From CAYTBN01 sp964542165 (GTDB taxonomy: Bacteria; Myxococcota_A; UBA796; UBA9615; CAYRNR01): a DNA stretch of 64,000 bases. The notes under the pieces were generated by a model. The model worked only from the letters and a program-made list of their open reading frames with translations, was not told where the DNA came from and did not search any database. A program made the translations under genes and the position numbers. Of the stretch, positions 42,176 through 51,520 are shown one piece after another (position 1 is the first letter of the stretch; each line of letters opens with the position of its first letter). Where the stretch lies: positions 7,692 to 71,691 of the forward strand of contig CAZITQ010000013.1 in assembly GCA_964542165.1 (NCBI GenBank), given 5' to 3'.

Positions 42176-44104
42176 CTACTCGGCCGCCTGCCCACCGTAG
42201 AACAAGTATACGGTCCCCCGGTACTCCCGGGCGTTGGCCGAACCGATCAGGATATCGTCACAGCCGTCGCCGTTGACGTCGCCCGCGCCCGCGACCGAGA
42301 TCCCCGCGCTGTCCCCGGCCGATTCCCCGCTGAGCACGGCGTCCCGTCGGTCGAAGAGCGAGAACTCCCCGGTCAGCGGTTCGACCTCGCTGCCGCCGAG
42401 AAGATAGACCACCCCGGTCTCCGAGTAGGCGTTCGGCGCACCGACGAGGATCTCGTGGTGCTCCCGGCAGTCCACATCCCCGGCGAACGCCACGGCGGAG
42501 CCGGCTCGTTCCCCGCTGTCCACTCCGGAGATCCTCGCGTCCGCCTCCGCCAGGCTTGCACCAGCCGCCACCGGTCCGAGCACCAGGTAGACCGCTCCGG
42601 TGCCGGACGCCCCGGGAGCGCCGATCAGCAGATCTCCGATCCCATCGCCGTTGGCGTCACCTCCGGTGGCCAGCGCGTACCCCAGGTTGTCTCCCGGTTG
42701 ATCCCCGGTCCAGACCACCTCGGCGTCCGCCGGGCCCAGCTCCCCCGACGCCACCGGTCCCGGGTAGAGATACACCACGCCGCGGCCATCCCACGACGCG
42801 TCCGAGCCGATCAAGACGTCGGCGTTCCCAGCGCCGTCCACGCTGCCGGCGCAGGACACGGCCCACCCGGCGGTGTCCCCCTGCTGGTCACCTCGGAAGA
42901 TGGTGTCCGCCGCGTCCATCGCGACCTCGCCCGAGGGAACGCGGCCCAGGAACAGATACGCGCCGCCGGTGATCACCCCATCGAAGCTCGCCTGGTAGGC
43001 CCCGATCAACACGTCATCGCGGCCGTCGTCGTCCACGTCCCCGGTGGACACGCTGCGGCCCGCGTAGTCGTCGACCTCCACGCCCAGGTAGAGCGTCCCC
43101 GCCGTCTCGGTCAACTCGCCGCCCAAGAAGTCGGGACCGAAGACGGCGTAGACGTCCCCCGAGTAGTCGGTCGCGGTGTCGAACGCCGAGGGAGCCCCGG
43201 CCACCAGGTCCAGGTAGCCGTCCCCGTCGATGTCCGCCCCGCCGGAGACCGACGAGCCCGCGAGGTCGTCCTTCTCACCGATCCACCTCACGTCGGCGGT
43301 GGCCAGAGGGTTCTCCCCGGCCCGGGGGCCGTACTCGACGTATACCTTGCCCCGGTCCGAACCGAGCTGGGTTCGCGCGCCGATCAGCAGGTCCGCGAAG
43401 CCGTCGCCGTCCAGGTCTCCGGCGCCGTCGACGGAGATCCCGGCCTGCTCGAAGTCCTCCTCGCCGACGAAGATCGCATGGGCGTCCTCGAGCAGCAGGG
43501 GTCCGCGGATCGGCTCGCAGGCCTCATCGTCGCCCGCCTCGCAGTCGTTGCGGATCTCGTCCCCACACAACTCGGGGGCACCGGGGTAGGTGTTGCGGTC
43601 GTCATCGTCGCAGTCCTCGAACCCCAGCACGTCCTCGGCCAGGTCGCTCTCGGGCTGCTGGTGGGACGCGTCGAGCCGGCTGCAGTCCAGGTGATGATCC
43701 CGGTCCCCATCCTCCTGGACATCGGGAACGAAGGTCTCCTGCTCGGAGTCGTAGCCCGAGCAGTCATTGTCCTTGCCGTCGCACAGCTCCGTCGCGCCGG
43801 GGTAGACGCTGGCATCCCGGTCGTCACAGTCCGGTCCGTGGCCCGAGCCCATCACGCCGTCCCCGTCCAGGTCCCAGCAGTCGTCGGCGTCGTCCTCGTC
43901 GATCTGGCCGTCGCAGTCGTTGTCGATGCCGTCGAAGCAGTCCTCGGCCAACATGGCGTTGCGCAGGGGATCGTCGTGATCGCAGTCCAGGTCGCCGCCG
44001 TAGCCGTCCTCGTCGGGATCCCAGATGTCGGGCAAGAGGGGGTCGAGGCAGCCGCATGGGACCGTCACTGCGGGCGCAAGCATCGCCAGCAACAGAGCCC
44101 TCAT
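42176..44104 (-). CDS. FG-GAP/MopE lipoprotein (integrin-alpha-like beta-propeller)
   Basis: A 642-residue exported protein. The start at 44104 gives a lipoprotein-like signal with the Cys-Gly-Cys at its end (VTVPCGC). Residues about 25-185 are MopE-type acidic motifs (DEDGYGGDLDCDHDDP and GIDNDCDGQIDEDD), probably calcium or copper binding. Residues about 195-640 contain about seven FG-GAP repeats with the DxDGDG(x)DLLIG calcium motif: GDLDGDGFADLLIG, ADIDGDGYLDLVAG, GDVNGDGCDDILIG. This is the integrin-alpha-type seven-bladed propeller. It probably binds proteins or ligands at the cell surface. ATG at 44104 is favoured; the frame is open further upstream without a signal or site. Confidence 0.85.
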   Translation of the reverse strand: MRALLLAMLAPAVTVPCGCLDPLLPDIWDPDEDGYGGDLDCDHDDPLRNAMLAEDCFDGIDNDCDGQIDEDDADDCWDLDGDGVMGSGHGPDCDDRDASVYPGATELCDGKDNDCSGYDSEQETFVPDVQEDGDRDHHLDCSRLDASHQQPESDLAEDVLGFEDCDDDDRNTYPGAPELCGDEIRNDCEAGDDEACEPIRGPLLLEDAHAIFVGEEDFEQAGISVDGAGDLDGDGFADLLIGARTQLGSDRGKVYVEYGPRAGENPLATADVRWIGEKDDLAGSSVSGGADIDGDGYLDLVAGAPSAFDTATDYSGDVYAVFGPDFLGGELTETAGTLYLGVEVDDYAGRSVSTGDVDDDGRDDVLIGAYQASFDGVITGGAYLFLGRVPSGEVAMDAADTIFRGDQQGDTAGWAVSCAGSVDGAGNADVLIGSDASWDGRGVVYLYPGPVASGELGPADAEVVWTGDQPGDNLGYALATGGDANGDGIGDLLIGAPGASGTGAVYLVLGPVAAGASLAEADARISGVDSGERAGSAVAFAGDVDCREHHEILVGAPNAYSETGVVYLLGGSEVEPLTGEFSLFDRRDAVLSGESAGDSAGISVAGAGDVNGDGCDDILIGSANAREYRGTVYLFYGGQAAE

Positions 44105-44224
44105 GTCACGCTCATTCCCCGCCCGTCGCCGCCCTCGGCTCGGTGCCCGAGGATACCAGAGGGCGGGCCCGCCCAACCAAGTTTCCGCGAACGGCCGCCA
44201 ACCAGGATTCGCGTGGTTTCCGCT

Positions 44225-44233
44225 TGATATACT
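44225..44233 (+). promoter_or_regulatory. Extended -10 promoter of the kinase operon
   Basis: TGA TATACT (44225-44233) is a near-perfect extended -10. The -35 position (about 44205) holds GGATTC, a poor match, as expected for extended -10 promoters. Transcription would begin near 44240, about 11 bases before the ATG, with AGGGG (44241-44245) as ribosome site. Confidence 0.5.
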
Positions 44234-44250
44234 GGCATTCAGGGGTCGGC

Positions 44251-45531
44251 ATGTCGCTGCGAGAACTCGTCGGTGTGGCCGTCGTGCTGGGGGTACTGGG
44301 TGCCCCTCTGGGCAGCCGCGCGTCCACCGGTGACGGCCACGCCCTGTTGCTCTACGGGCCCGGGGGGGCCGACTTCGTGCTCGAGGACCGGGCGATCGCC
44401 GCATTCAACCTGCAGGGGACGGGACGTACCGTCTCCCCGAGCGTGCGGCCCATGGACACGGCACTCTCCGATGTGCCCGAGGTGGACGTCTCGGGGGCGG
44501 TGGAGTCCGCAACCTGCCCAGGCGGGACCGCCACGACATCGTGGATGGAGGCAGAGCTGGAGGCGGCGCTGCAGCACGTGCTGTACGTGAGGGTGGAGGA
44601 GGCTACAGCCGTCCTGGAGCAGCTCGAGTCCAAGCTGCCCTGTGTCTCCGAGCCCATCACCGGCCCGACCGTGGCGCGGATCTTCTTCCTCCAGGGGGTG
44701 GCCCTGGCCTACGTGGGGCGGGACGACCAGGCGCGCGAGGCGTTCCGCCAGGCCCTGGTGGTCCATCCTCAGCTGGACTGGGAGGCGCGATTCCCGCCGG
44801 GCCCCGAGCTGGTCTTCCGGGACGCGATCCAGGCGGCGCTCCGGTCGGAGAAGGCCCGGATCTCGGTCGCTCCCGGGGTGGTTGAGAGCGGCGATGTGTG
44901 GGTCGACGGAGGGGCGGTGACCGGCGGCGCCGAACTCTCGGTCGCCGCAGGACGCCACGTGCTGCAGTGGCGGACCGGAACCGGGACCTTCGTCACCCGC
45001 GTGCTGGATGTGGCGGTCGGCGACGAGGTCACGGTCTTCGCCAGGACCGACGTGGCCAGGTCGGCCCTGGACGGCGAGGGGTGTGGGCCATGCCGCCAGG
45101 CTGCCGCGGCCGCCCTCGTCCGGCTGGCCGGCGAGGTCGGCGTCGCTGTGGTCCACCTGGCCGAGCTGGGGGCCGTCGACATGCTCCACACCTTCGAGGT
45201 CGACGCTGGAACCTGGCAACGGACGGACGAGGGGGCCGTCGCGCGGCGGCTGCGCAACCGCCGCGTGCAGGACGTCGGCAAGGCCACGATGCTCGCCGGG
45301 GGAGTCATGGCGCTGACCGGAGCGATCCTGGGGATCAGCGGGCACGCGAGAGCGACGCAGCTGGCCACCGGCGCCGACGGCTTCGAGACCCAGGAACAGT
45401 TCGACGAATCGTCGCGGCAGTACGCGAACTCCCGGGTCCAGAGCTATCTGGGGTTCACCCTGGCCGGGGTGGGGGGAGCCGCCGTGATCGTGGGCGTCCC
45501 GCTCGCGAACGCGGGGCGGGGCGGGTCCTGA
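44251..45531 (+). CDS. TPR-like/PEGA-like exported membrane protein, partner of the Ser/Thr kinase
   Basis: A 426-residue protein. The N-terminus is a signal peptide (VAVVLGVLGAPLGSRAS). Residues 110-190 are helical repeat-like (AALQHVLYVRVEEATAVLEQ, ALAYVGRDDQAREAFRQALVVHP, which is TPR). Residues about 205-265 look like a PEGA domain (VWVDGGAVTGGAELSVAAG, ending TVFA). Two hydrophobic helices are at 350-370 and 400-420. TPR plus PEGA proteins next to kinases in myxobacteria may present substrate or sense surface state. The next gene starts within its stop codon, so this protein and the kinase are translated together. Confidence 0.75.
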   Translation: MSLRELVGVAVVLGVLGAPLGSRASTGDGHALLLYGPGGADFVLEDRAIAAFNLQGTGRTVSPSVRPMDTALSDVPEVDVSGAVESATCPGGTATTSWMEAELEAALQHVLYVRVEEATAVLEQLESKLPCVSEPITGPTVARIFFLQGVALAYVGRDDQAREAFRQALVVHPQLDWEARFPPGPELVFRDAIQAALRSEKARISVAPGVVESGDVWVDGGAVTGGAELSVAAGRHVLQWRTGTGTFVTRVLDVAVGDEVTVFARTDVARSALDGEGCGPCRQAAAAALVRLAGEVGVAVVHLAELGAVDMLHTFEVDAGTWQRTDEGAVARRLRNRRVQDVGKATMLAGGVMALTGAILGISGHARATQLATGADGFETQEQFDESSRQYANSRVQSYLGFTLAGVGGAAVIVGVPLANAGRGGS

Positions 45532-47396
45532 TGGACGAACCGGCCGACAGCGGCGTGCCCTTCGGCCAGTACCAGCTGATCTCTCGCCTCGGCGAGGGGG
45601 GGATGGCCCAGGTCTTCCTGGCGGTCAAGGAGGGACCGCTCGGGTTCCGCAAGGAGCTGGCGATCAAGCGGATCCGCGGGGACGTGATCCGCGAGGACCA
45701 GGCCCTGCACAAGGCGCTGATCAACGAGGCGCGGCTCGGCGGACAGCTCAAGCATCCCAACGTGGTGGACACCTACGAGTTCGGCGTGGTCGACGACCAG
45801 CACTACATCGCCATGGAGTACGTGGACGGGCTCACGCTCCGGGACCTGATCCGGGTCGCGCGGGGCCGGGGGGTCCGGTTGCCGCCGTCGGCCGTGCTCG
45901 ACATGGGCGGTCAGCTCTGCGACGGGCTGCAATACGCCCACACCCTGGCCTCGAGCGACGGCGATCCACTGAACCTGATCCACCGGGACCTGAAGCCGAG
46001 CAACATCATCGTCTCGATGGCCGGGCAGGCCAAGATCATGGACTTCGGCATCGCGCGCTTCGCCACGGCGATGTACCAGACCACCGCATCGGACGCCCCC
46101 AAGGGCACGCTGGCCTACATGTCCCCGGAGCAGATGCAGGATCCGCGGTCCATCGACCACCGCTCCGACCTGTTCGCGTTGGGCGCGATCCTCTACGAGG
46201 CGCTGACCGGGCACGTGCTCCTGGACACCGGCGACGCACGGACCCTGGTGTTCCTGCTCATCACCGGCAAGTACCTGCCACGGCTGGAGATCCTCCGACA
46301 GATCCACCCCGACATCGCGACACCCATCGAGATGTGCCTGACCCTGGACCGGGAACAACGCTACGCCGACGCGGACGAACTGGGGCGGGACCTGCGCCGG
46401 CTGCGCGATTCCCGAGGACCGGAGCTGGGATGCCGGGAGCTCATGGCCCTGGTCCGAGCCTGCCGCGAGGGCGACGACCGGCTCGAGACCGTCAAGCGTC
46501 AGGTGCTCGAGCAGCAGAGCGCCGATGACCCCCACAGCACGGGTTGGCCCGTGTTCATCGACTCGCTGTCGGACGCCCCCGACGACGGGCCGGATCCGCT
46601 GAGCGAGAGTTCGATCCGGCCTCTGGGTGAAGGCGGCCTGGAGGTCCGTGACCATTCGTCCACCACCCTCTCCCATCCGGGCGACGTTCCCGGATCGACC
46701 ACGCCGGCCACGGTGGCGGTGGAGCCGGGCGCGAGGACGCTGCCGCCGCGGACCCAGCCCCCCAGGGAAGAGGCGACAGATGGCGGGACCGCCCCCGGCG
46801 GGGCGTGGAGACGGCTGGCGGGCTACGGGCTCGCGCTGCTGCTGGTGTTCTCGGCTGGCCTCGGCACGGCGATCTGGCGCCCCTGGGACCGGGGGACGGC
46901 ACCGGGATCGGCCCAGGTCGATCCGGGCACCGCGCACTCGGTCGAGCCCACCCCCCGCACACCCACAGGGGAAGAGCGCATCTCGCCGGGCGCCGAGAGC
47001 GCCTCCCAACCGGACCGGGTGGCGCCATCCACCGTCGAGGCTCCCCCGACCGAGCCGCCCGCCGAGACCGCGCCGGGGGGAGACAACCCGCCGGTGCAGG
47101 CGGACGAGCCGGAGAGGGAGGCGGAGCCCACACCCACGGCGCCGGTCACGGGGGAGGCACCCCCGGAGATCAGCGTGACCGTCAACACCGATCCCTGGTC
47201 CACCTGGGTACTCGGCGGCGACGCCCAGGGCGCCGGCAGTCACACGCCGTACTTCGGTCGACTTCCTCCGGGGAGCTACGAGTTCACCCTGGTCGAGCCG
47301 GCCAGCGGGGCGACTCACAGGATGTCGATCACGATCCAGGGGGACGAAGAGTCGGTGATCCGCTGCTGGAGCTTCACCAAGGGCGGGCCGTGTTGA
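45531..47396 (+). CDS. Eukaryote-like Ser/Thr protein kinase with TM and extracytoplasmic PEGA-like domain
   Basis: A 621-residue membrane kinase. Kinase residues: Gly-rich loop LGEGGMAQVF, Lys46 in ELAIKRI, Glu66 of helix C, catalytic Asp153 in IHRDLKPSN, and Asp171 in DFGIARF, with the activation-segment SPEQ. All catalytic residues are intact, so it should be active. A Pro/Thr/Gly-rich linker with possible phospho-Thr sites follows (350-420), then a single membrane helix at about 426-445, a Pro/Glu-rich spacer, and a C-terminal extracytoplasmic domain at about 545-621 of PEGA type. Start ATG at 45531 shares a base with the previous stop. PknB-like receptors have PASTA or PEGA modules in this place. 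Confidence 0.93.
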   Translation: MDEPADSGVPFGQYQLISRLGEGGMAQVFLAVKEGPLGFRKELAIKRIRGDVIREDQALHKALINEARLGGQLKHPNVVDTYEFGVVDDQHYIAMEYVDGLTLRDLIRVARGRGVRLPPSAVLDMGGQLCDGLQYAHTLASSDGDPLNLIHRDLKPSNIIVSMAGQAKIMDFGIARFATAMYQTTASDAPKGTLAYMSPEQMQDPRSIDHRSDLFALGAILYEALTGHVLLDTGDARTLVFLLITGKYLPRLEILRQIHPDIATPIEMCLTLDREQRYADADELGRDLRRLRDSRGPELGCRELMALVRACREGDDRLETVKRQVLEQQSADDPHSTGWPVFIDSLSDAPDDGPDPLSESSIRPLGEGGLEVRDHSSTTLSHPGDVPGSTTPATVAVEPGARTLPPRTQPPREEATDGGTAPGGAWRRLAGYGLALLLVFSAGLGTAIWRPWDRGTAPGSAQVDPGTAHSVEPTPRTPTGEERISPGAESASQPDRVAPSTVEAPPTEPPAETAPGGDNPPVQADEPEREAEPTPTAPVTGEAPPEISVTVNTDPWSTWVLGGDAQGAGSHTPYFGRLPPGSYEFTLVEPASGATHRMSITIQGDEESVIRCWSFTKGGPC

Positions 47397-47418
47397 CCTA
47401 CCCGCCTTCCCGATCCCG

Positions 47419-49593
47419 TCAGTCTCCCCCCGTCGCCAGCTCGTAGTTCGCCGCGGTGATGGCGACCCAGTACTCGTTGCCGTCCCCGTGCAGGGCCGGG
47501 GGGTCGGGGTTGGTGAGGCTGAGGTCGTTGAAGGTGAAGTACCAGTAGCCGTCCGTACCCCGGGCCAGGGAGACCAGGGCGGTGGCGAAGTCGTCGGGGG
47601 TCCAGTGGCCGACGATGGTGCCGCCCAGGTGGGCCGCGTGGACACCTTCGGCGTACAGGGCGTCCATGGCCCTGCCGTGCCAGCCCTCGTAGGTCAATAC
47701 GATCACCGGGGCCTCGGCGGTACCCAGGCCCCGCATCAGGCCCCGGTAGAACCAGGTGTCGGGGAAGCCGGCCATGTAGACCATCAGCTGCAGATCGGGG
47801 TCGTGGGCGTGGGCGGCCTCGCGGCAGCGGACGCCCAGCTCGAAGGCCCGCTGTTCCAGCGCCGCGAAGTAGTCGCCCAGGCGTCCCGCGTCGATCAGCG
47901 GGCCCAGGCGTCCTCCGGGATGGGCCTCGAGCAGGTCGGTCGACAGCTCGGCGTCCGCCTCTCCGTCGAGGAAGACCTCCAGGCTGTCGTCCGAGAACGC
48001 CCAGCCGTCGTGGTGCTGGATCGGCCCGCTGTACAGCTCCAGATCCATGTGCAGGCCGCCCAGCCCGGGGTTGGCGGCCGCGGTCTCCCCCACGGCCCCG
48101 TAGATCGGGATCACCACGTCGGCCCAGTGGGCCTCGTGCAGGGGCGCGGGCACGCCGCCGAGGTACCCATGGGCGCCCACCATCTCCGGGTAGTCGCCCG
48201 CCTCGGCGTTGAACCAGTCGCCGACGATCCACAGGGCCCCCTGGGCCTCGGCCAGGGCCGCGATGTCGGCGTACTTCGCCTGTTCGGCGGCCAGGTCGTC
48301 CCCGGACAGCGTGGCCAGGCGGGACGGATCGGTGCTGGTCATCAGGGCGTCCAATCCCAGGGAGACCGCCTCGTCGAAGGCCTGGGCCATGTCCGCCGTC
48401 TCGGGCGCCAGCCCCCCGTAGGCGATTCGCCCTCCGCCCGCGGCGAACCAGTCGGGCACCGGTCGGGGATCGGCCGGCGGGGGAGAGGGCGACTCGTACA
48501 GCTCCCCGTCGGGGGGCGCCTCGGGCACCTCGGCGTCGTCCACCGAGGCCACCTCGATCTCCTCCAGGGCCGGGTCCAGGGGGTCGTGATCCGGTGACGC
48601 CACGCTGAACAGCTCGTCGCTGTCGTGGACCACGGTCACCTCGAGTTCCTCGTCGCCGGTGGACAGCGCGTGCAGTCGTGCGAACAGTTCGCGGACCCAC
48701 GCGCGGTTGTCCGCCTCCCGCTCGCCGTCCAGGCAGGGCATGTCGGAGAGGTGGCCGGTGACCGACGATGCCAGCAAGGGGCCCCGGGGCACCACCGCCA
48801 CGTACCCGTCACCGGCCGCCGCGAGGGCTGCCACGGCTCGCTCCTGCTGCAACCAGGTCACGCTCTGGGCACCGGAGAGCTGCTGCCAGAGGAAACCCTC
48901 GTCATAGGTCCGCAACAGCACCTGAACCTGGTCGCTGGCCACCCTCAGCGTCGGGGCGCTACCTCCGGCGATCCGGTCGTCGTCCGCCGTCAGCAGGTAG
49001 GGGTAGCCCAGCTGAAACTCGAGGGGTGTCGGGTAGCCCCAATCCTGGGCTTGGTGGGGTTCGAGATCGGTGTACGTGTCGCCGATGAGAGTATTTCGGT
49101 CCCAGCGGACGGGGACCCCCAGCTGCTCCAGGATCCGATTGCCCACGAAGAAGTCGTTCTCGCCGGACGAGCTGTCCCACCACGCCGACTGGGGTGACAG
49201 CAGGAGTACACCGCCCTGCTGGACGAACCGGACCGCGGACTCGATCTCGCCGACCCGCATCCGGTGACAGGGGTTGCCCGGCCTTCGTCCGGCAGCCATC
49301 ACCACGATCTCGTGGGGGTATTCGCCGTCCGAGAGATCCACGTCGGCGGCGGTCAGGTGGGGGTAGAACCGACGGTAGGTGGGCGCGACTCCTGCGGCGT
49401 CGAGGGCGTCGAGGACGTCGACCCACAGCGAGTGGTGGCGGAACTCCTGATCGAGGATCAGGGCGCTCGCGGCCCTCGTCGGGCCCTCCTCACCGCCGGT
49501 CGTGTCGTCGTCCCCCTCCTCGGTCGGGCAGCCGGCCCACAGGAAGCATGTCCCGAGCGCCGCCCCGATCCACCGTCTCGCGAACCCACGCAT
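47419..49593 (-). CDS. Poly-Asp lipoprotein with amidotransferase-like N-domain and TIM-barrel glycosidase-like C-domain
   Basis: A 724-residue lipoprotein. The lipobox WAGC is followed by Pro-Thr-Glu-Glu-Gly-Asp-Asp-Asp. Residues about 40-270 look like the class I glutamine-amidotransferase fold, e.g. VMAAGRRPGNPCHRM and FVQQGGVLLLSPQ. The middle (about 300-385) is a linker rich in Asp, Glu and Pro. Residues about 390-724 have TIM-barrel-type strands: GGRIAYGGLAPET, ALWIVGDWFNAEAGDYPE, GLGGLHMDLELYSG, QLMVYMAGFPDTW and VIVLTYEGWHGRAMDAL. Acidic residues at the strand ends (DLE, YEGW) resemble glycoside hydrolase catalytic sites, but no specific family is certain. It may degrade or bind surface glycans. 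Confidence 0.7.
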   Translation of the reverse strand: MRGFARRWIGAALGTCFLWAGCPTEEGDDDTTGGEEGPTRAASALILDQEFRHHSLWVDVLDALDAAGVAPTYRRFYPHLTAADVDLSDGEYPHEIVVMAAGRRPGNPCHRMRVGEIESAVRFVQQGGVLLLSPQSAWWDSSSGENDFFVGNRILEQLGVPVRWDRNTLIGDTYTDLEPHQAQDWGYPTPLEFQLGYPYLLTADDDRIAGGSAPTLRVASDQVQVLLRTYDEGFLWQQLSGAQSVTWLQQERAVAALAAAGDGYVAVVPRGPLLASSVTGHLSDMPCLDGEREADNRAWVRELFARLHALSTGDEELEVTVVHDSDELFSVASPDHDPLDPALEEIEVASVDDAEVPEAPPDGELYESPSPPPADPRPVPDWFAAGGGRIAYGGLAPETADMAQAFDEAVSLGLDALMTSTDPSRLATLSGDDLAAEQAKYADIAALAEAQGALWIVGDWFNAEAGDYPEMVGAHGYLGGVPAPLHEAHWADVVIPIYGAVGETAAANPGLGGLHMDLELYSGPIQHHDGWAFSDDSLEVFLDGEADAELSTDLLEAHPGGRLGPLIDAGRLGDYFAALEQRAFELGVRCREAAHAHDPDLQLMVYMAGFPDTWFYRGLMRGLGTAEAPVIVLTYEGWHGRAMDALYAEGVHAAHLGGTIVGHWTPDDFATALVSLARGTDGYWYFTFNDLSLTNPDPPALHGDGNEYWVAITAANYELATGGD

Positions 49594-49680
49594 CTCGACC
49601 CCCGTTCCCGGCCCATCTCAGCATCCGCCCCGGTGCTCCACAACCCCGGGCGCGGGGCTCCGGCCGATCCCCGGGGGGTG

Positions 49681-49686
49681 TAGTAT
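49681..49686 (+). promoter_or_regulatory. -10 element of a leaderless transcript
   Basis: TAGTAT at 49681-49686 begins exactly 12 bases before the GTG at 49693, so this transcript would also be leaderless. It is the third instance of this spacing in the window. Confidence 0.35.
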
Positions 49687-49692
49687 GCGGGT

Positions 49693-50076
49693 GTGATGGT
49701 CGCCGATGATGCCGCCCTCGGACTCCCCCCTGCGGAGTCCACCCGAGACCGGGCCCGCGCCGTGGCCCTTCGCCTGGCCGAACCCCTGCGTTCGGACGAC
49801 GAGTCCAGCCTCGATGGAGAGCCGGAGGAGGAGCGCGACCGACGGGACGAGGAACGACGCGAGGAACGACGGCGACGCGACGAGCGGCGCAGGCGCCGGG
49901 AGCGCCGGGCCCGGGAGGACCACCGCAGCATCACCGACGAGTTCGGCGCGGGAGACGTTGCGGTGGCGACCCAGTCGGCCGGCCCCGATCCCGGCTCCCT
50001 GTGGACCGCGGTGGTGGTGGCGGTCGTGATCGCGGGCGTGGCGACCCTCGCGTACTACCTGTTGACCGCGAGCTGA
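49693..50076 (+). CDS. Small single-pass membrane protein with charged cytoplasmic region
   Basis: A 127-residue protein. The first 90 residues are cytoplasmic and extremely charged, with an Arg/Glu-rich helix (EEERDRRDEERREERRRRDE) that may bind nucleic acid or form an ER/K-type single alpha-helix. One C-terminal membrane helix (LWTAVVVAVVIAGVATLAYYLL) ends five residues before the stop, so it is tail-anchored. I prefer the GTG at 49693 because of the -10 spacing; an ATG three bases later is the alternative. Function unknown. Confidence 0.65.
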   Translation: MMVADDAALGLPPAESTRDRARAVALRLAEPLRSDDESSLDGEPEEERDRRDEERREERRRRDERRRRRERRAREDHRSITDEFGAGDVAVATQSAGPDPGSLWTAVVVAVVIAGVATLAYYLLTAS

Positions 50077-50113
50077 GACCCACGCACACACGCGTGGACG
50101 GAAGGGAGGATCC

Positions 50114-51472
50114 ATGGACCTTCGATGGGGGCTGGCGCTGATGGGCGTCCTGCTGATGTTCCTCGCCTGCCCGGGCGATGACGACGACGCGACAGCGGAC
50201 GACGACAGCGCCGGGGACGACGACGTCACCGGAGACGACGACAGCGCCGGGGNNNNNNNNNNNNNNNNNNNNNNNNNNNNNNNNNNNNNNNNNNNNNNNN
50301 NNNNNNNNNNNNNNNNNNNNNNNNNNNNNNNNNNNNNNNNNNNNNNNNNNNNCGTCACCGGAGACGACGACAGCGCCGGGGACGACGACGTCACCGGAGA
50401 CGACGACGCCACCGGGGACGACGACGCCACCGGGGACGACGACAGCACCGGGGACGACGACACCTACAGCTGGGACTGCACCGACGAGTGGGAGCCGTTG
50501 ACCGTCCTGGACGGGTTCGGCGCTCCGGTCACCCGCATGGCCGTCCACCCGTCCACGCCAAGACTCGCTGTCATCTACGACGGCACACTGGAACTGTGGG
50601 ACGTCACCGATCCGGCGGTCCCCACCCTGGACGTCACCTTCCCCGGCACGGATCTGGGTCCCGGGGGCGTTTGGCTGGACGTCGCCAACGCGTCCGGGTG
50701 GGGGTTCTCCGCGGTCGGTCAGACCATCGACGGCCCCCAGGTCGACGGCCACCTGGTGCTGGTGGACGTGGACGTCAACGGCAGTGCCCTCGGTCTGAGC
50801 ATGTCGACGGGTGCCGACTGGTACCGTCTGGACGTGAGCGGCAGCATGAACATCATCACGACCACGGGCTCGGTGAGCTGGGTGTACAAGGACGGGGTCG
50901 ACCTCGACCAGTGGTCGTCCGACACACTGGTCTACAACCACTCCACGGTGAACGACGTGGACCTGCACAGCGACACCGCGTTGGTCACCACCCCGGCGTA
51001 CGGCGGCGCCGTTCTCGTGCAACCCTTCGATGACATGATGTCGCAACCGTATCCTTTGCATCCGACGGGCAATCCGCAGTTCCTCCTCGATACGCCCGAG
51101 GGCTGGCTGATCCCCACGACGGGAAACTCCGTGGACGGCTGTGACGCCGCCGTGGAACTCCTGACGTTCTCACCGTCGAACATGACTCTCATGGATGACA
51201 GCCCCTGCATCTCCGCCAACGGCGAGGAGGACGGCGCCTTCCAGGGCAGCATCTACAACGGCGAGCTGTTCCTGGCCAACGGAGAGAGCGGCCTGCTGCG
51301 CCTCCCCTGGACCCCCCCGAACCTCAGCGTCCCCCAGACCACGACGCTGACGGACGCCGTGTGGCCCGAGGTGACCGAGGTCCCCGTCCGCGTGGAGCGC
51401 GTGGACGACGTGCTGTTCCTCCTGGGCCGGGACGGGGACGGGGTGGGCGTCGTGCGGATCTGCGAGCCCTGA
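50114..51472 (+). CDS. Poly-Asp-tethered beta-propeller-like lipoprotein (copy 1, contains assembly gap)
   Basis: A lipoprotein interrupted by a 100-N gap in its tether. The lipobox MFLAC is followed by Pro-Gly and Asp repeats in units of the GDDDVT/GDDDSA/GDDDAT type. The frame before and after the gap agrees, so the gap may not contain a break. The rest (about 310 residues) starts with WEPLTVLDGFGAPVT and ends VGVVRICEP; it has repeated short strands with VxLxxVTDPAVPTLDV and TVNDVDLHSDTALVTTPAYGG, resembling LVIVD/beta-propeller repeats. The same N-terminal and C-terminal sequence appears in the next gene. GGGAGGA precedes the ATG. Function is unknown. Confidence 0.75.
   Translation: MDLRWGLALMGVLLMFLACPGDDDDATADDDSAGDDDVTGDDDSAGXXXXXXXXXXXXXXXXXXXXXXXXXXXXXXXXXXVTGDDDSAGDDDVTGDDDATGDDDATGDDDSTGDDDTYSWDCTDEWEPLTVLDGFGAPVTRMAVHPSTPRLAVIYDGTLELWDVTDPAVPTLDVTFPGTDLGPGGVWLDVANASGWGFSAVGQTIDGPQVDGHLVLVDVDVNGSALGLSMSTGADWYRLDVSGSMNIITTTGSVSWVYKDGVDLDQWSSDTLVYNHSTVNDVDLHSDTALVTTPAYGGAVLVQPFDDMMSQPYPLHPTGNPQFLLDTPEGWLIPTTGNSVDGCDAAVELLTFSPSNMTLMDDSPCISANGEEDGAFQGSIYNGELFLANGESGLLRLPWTPPNLSVPQTTTLTDAVWPEVTEVPVRVERVDDVLFLLGRDGDGVGVVRICEP
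50253..50352. other. Assembly gap of 100 N inside a repeat-coded tether
   Basis: Exactly 100 N, the usual placeholder for a gap of unknown size, falls within the GAC-rich tandem repeat of the tether gene. A repeat array that short reads could not cross is the likely cause. The true length of the tether is unknown. Confidence 0.98.
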
Positions 51473-51520
51473 GTATCTCGTGGTCGACGCCCCCGAGTTT
51501 CCTGACCCGTGGAGGGCCCG

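Noticed and set aside
49618..50463. Frame encoding SSSPVTSSSPV repeats opposite the poly-Asp tether
   Set aside because: Direct consequence of reading GAC repeats on the other strand in a shifted frame; it runs through the N gap and has no start site or partner.
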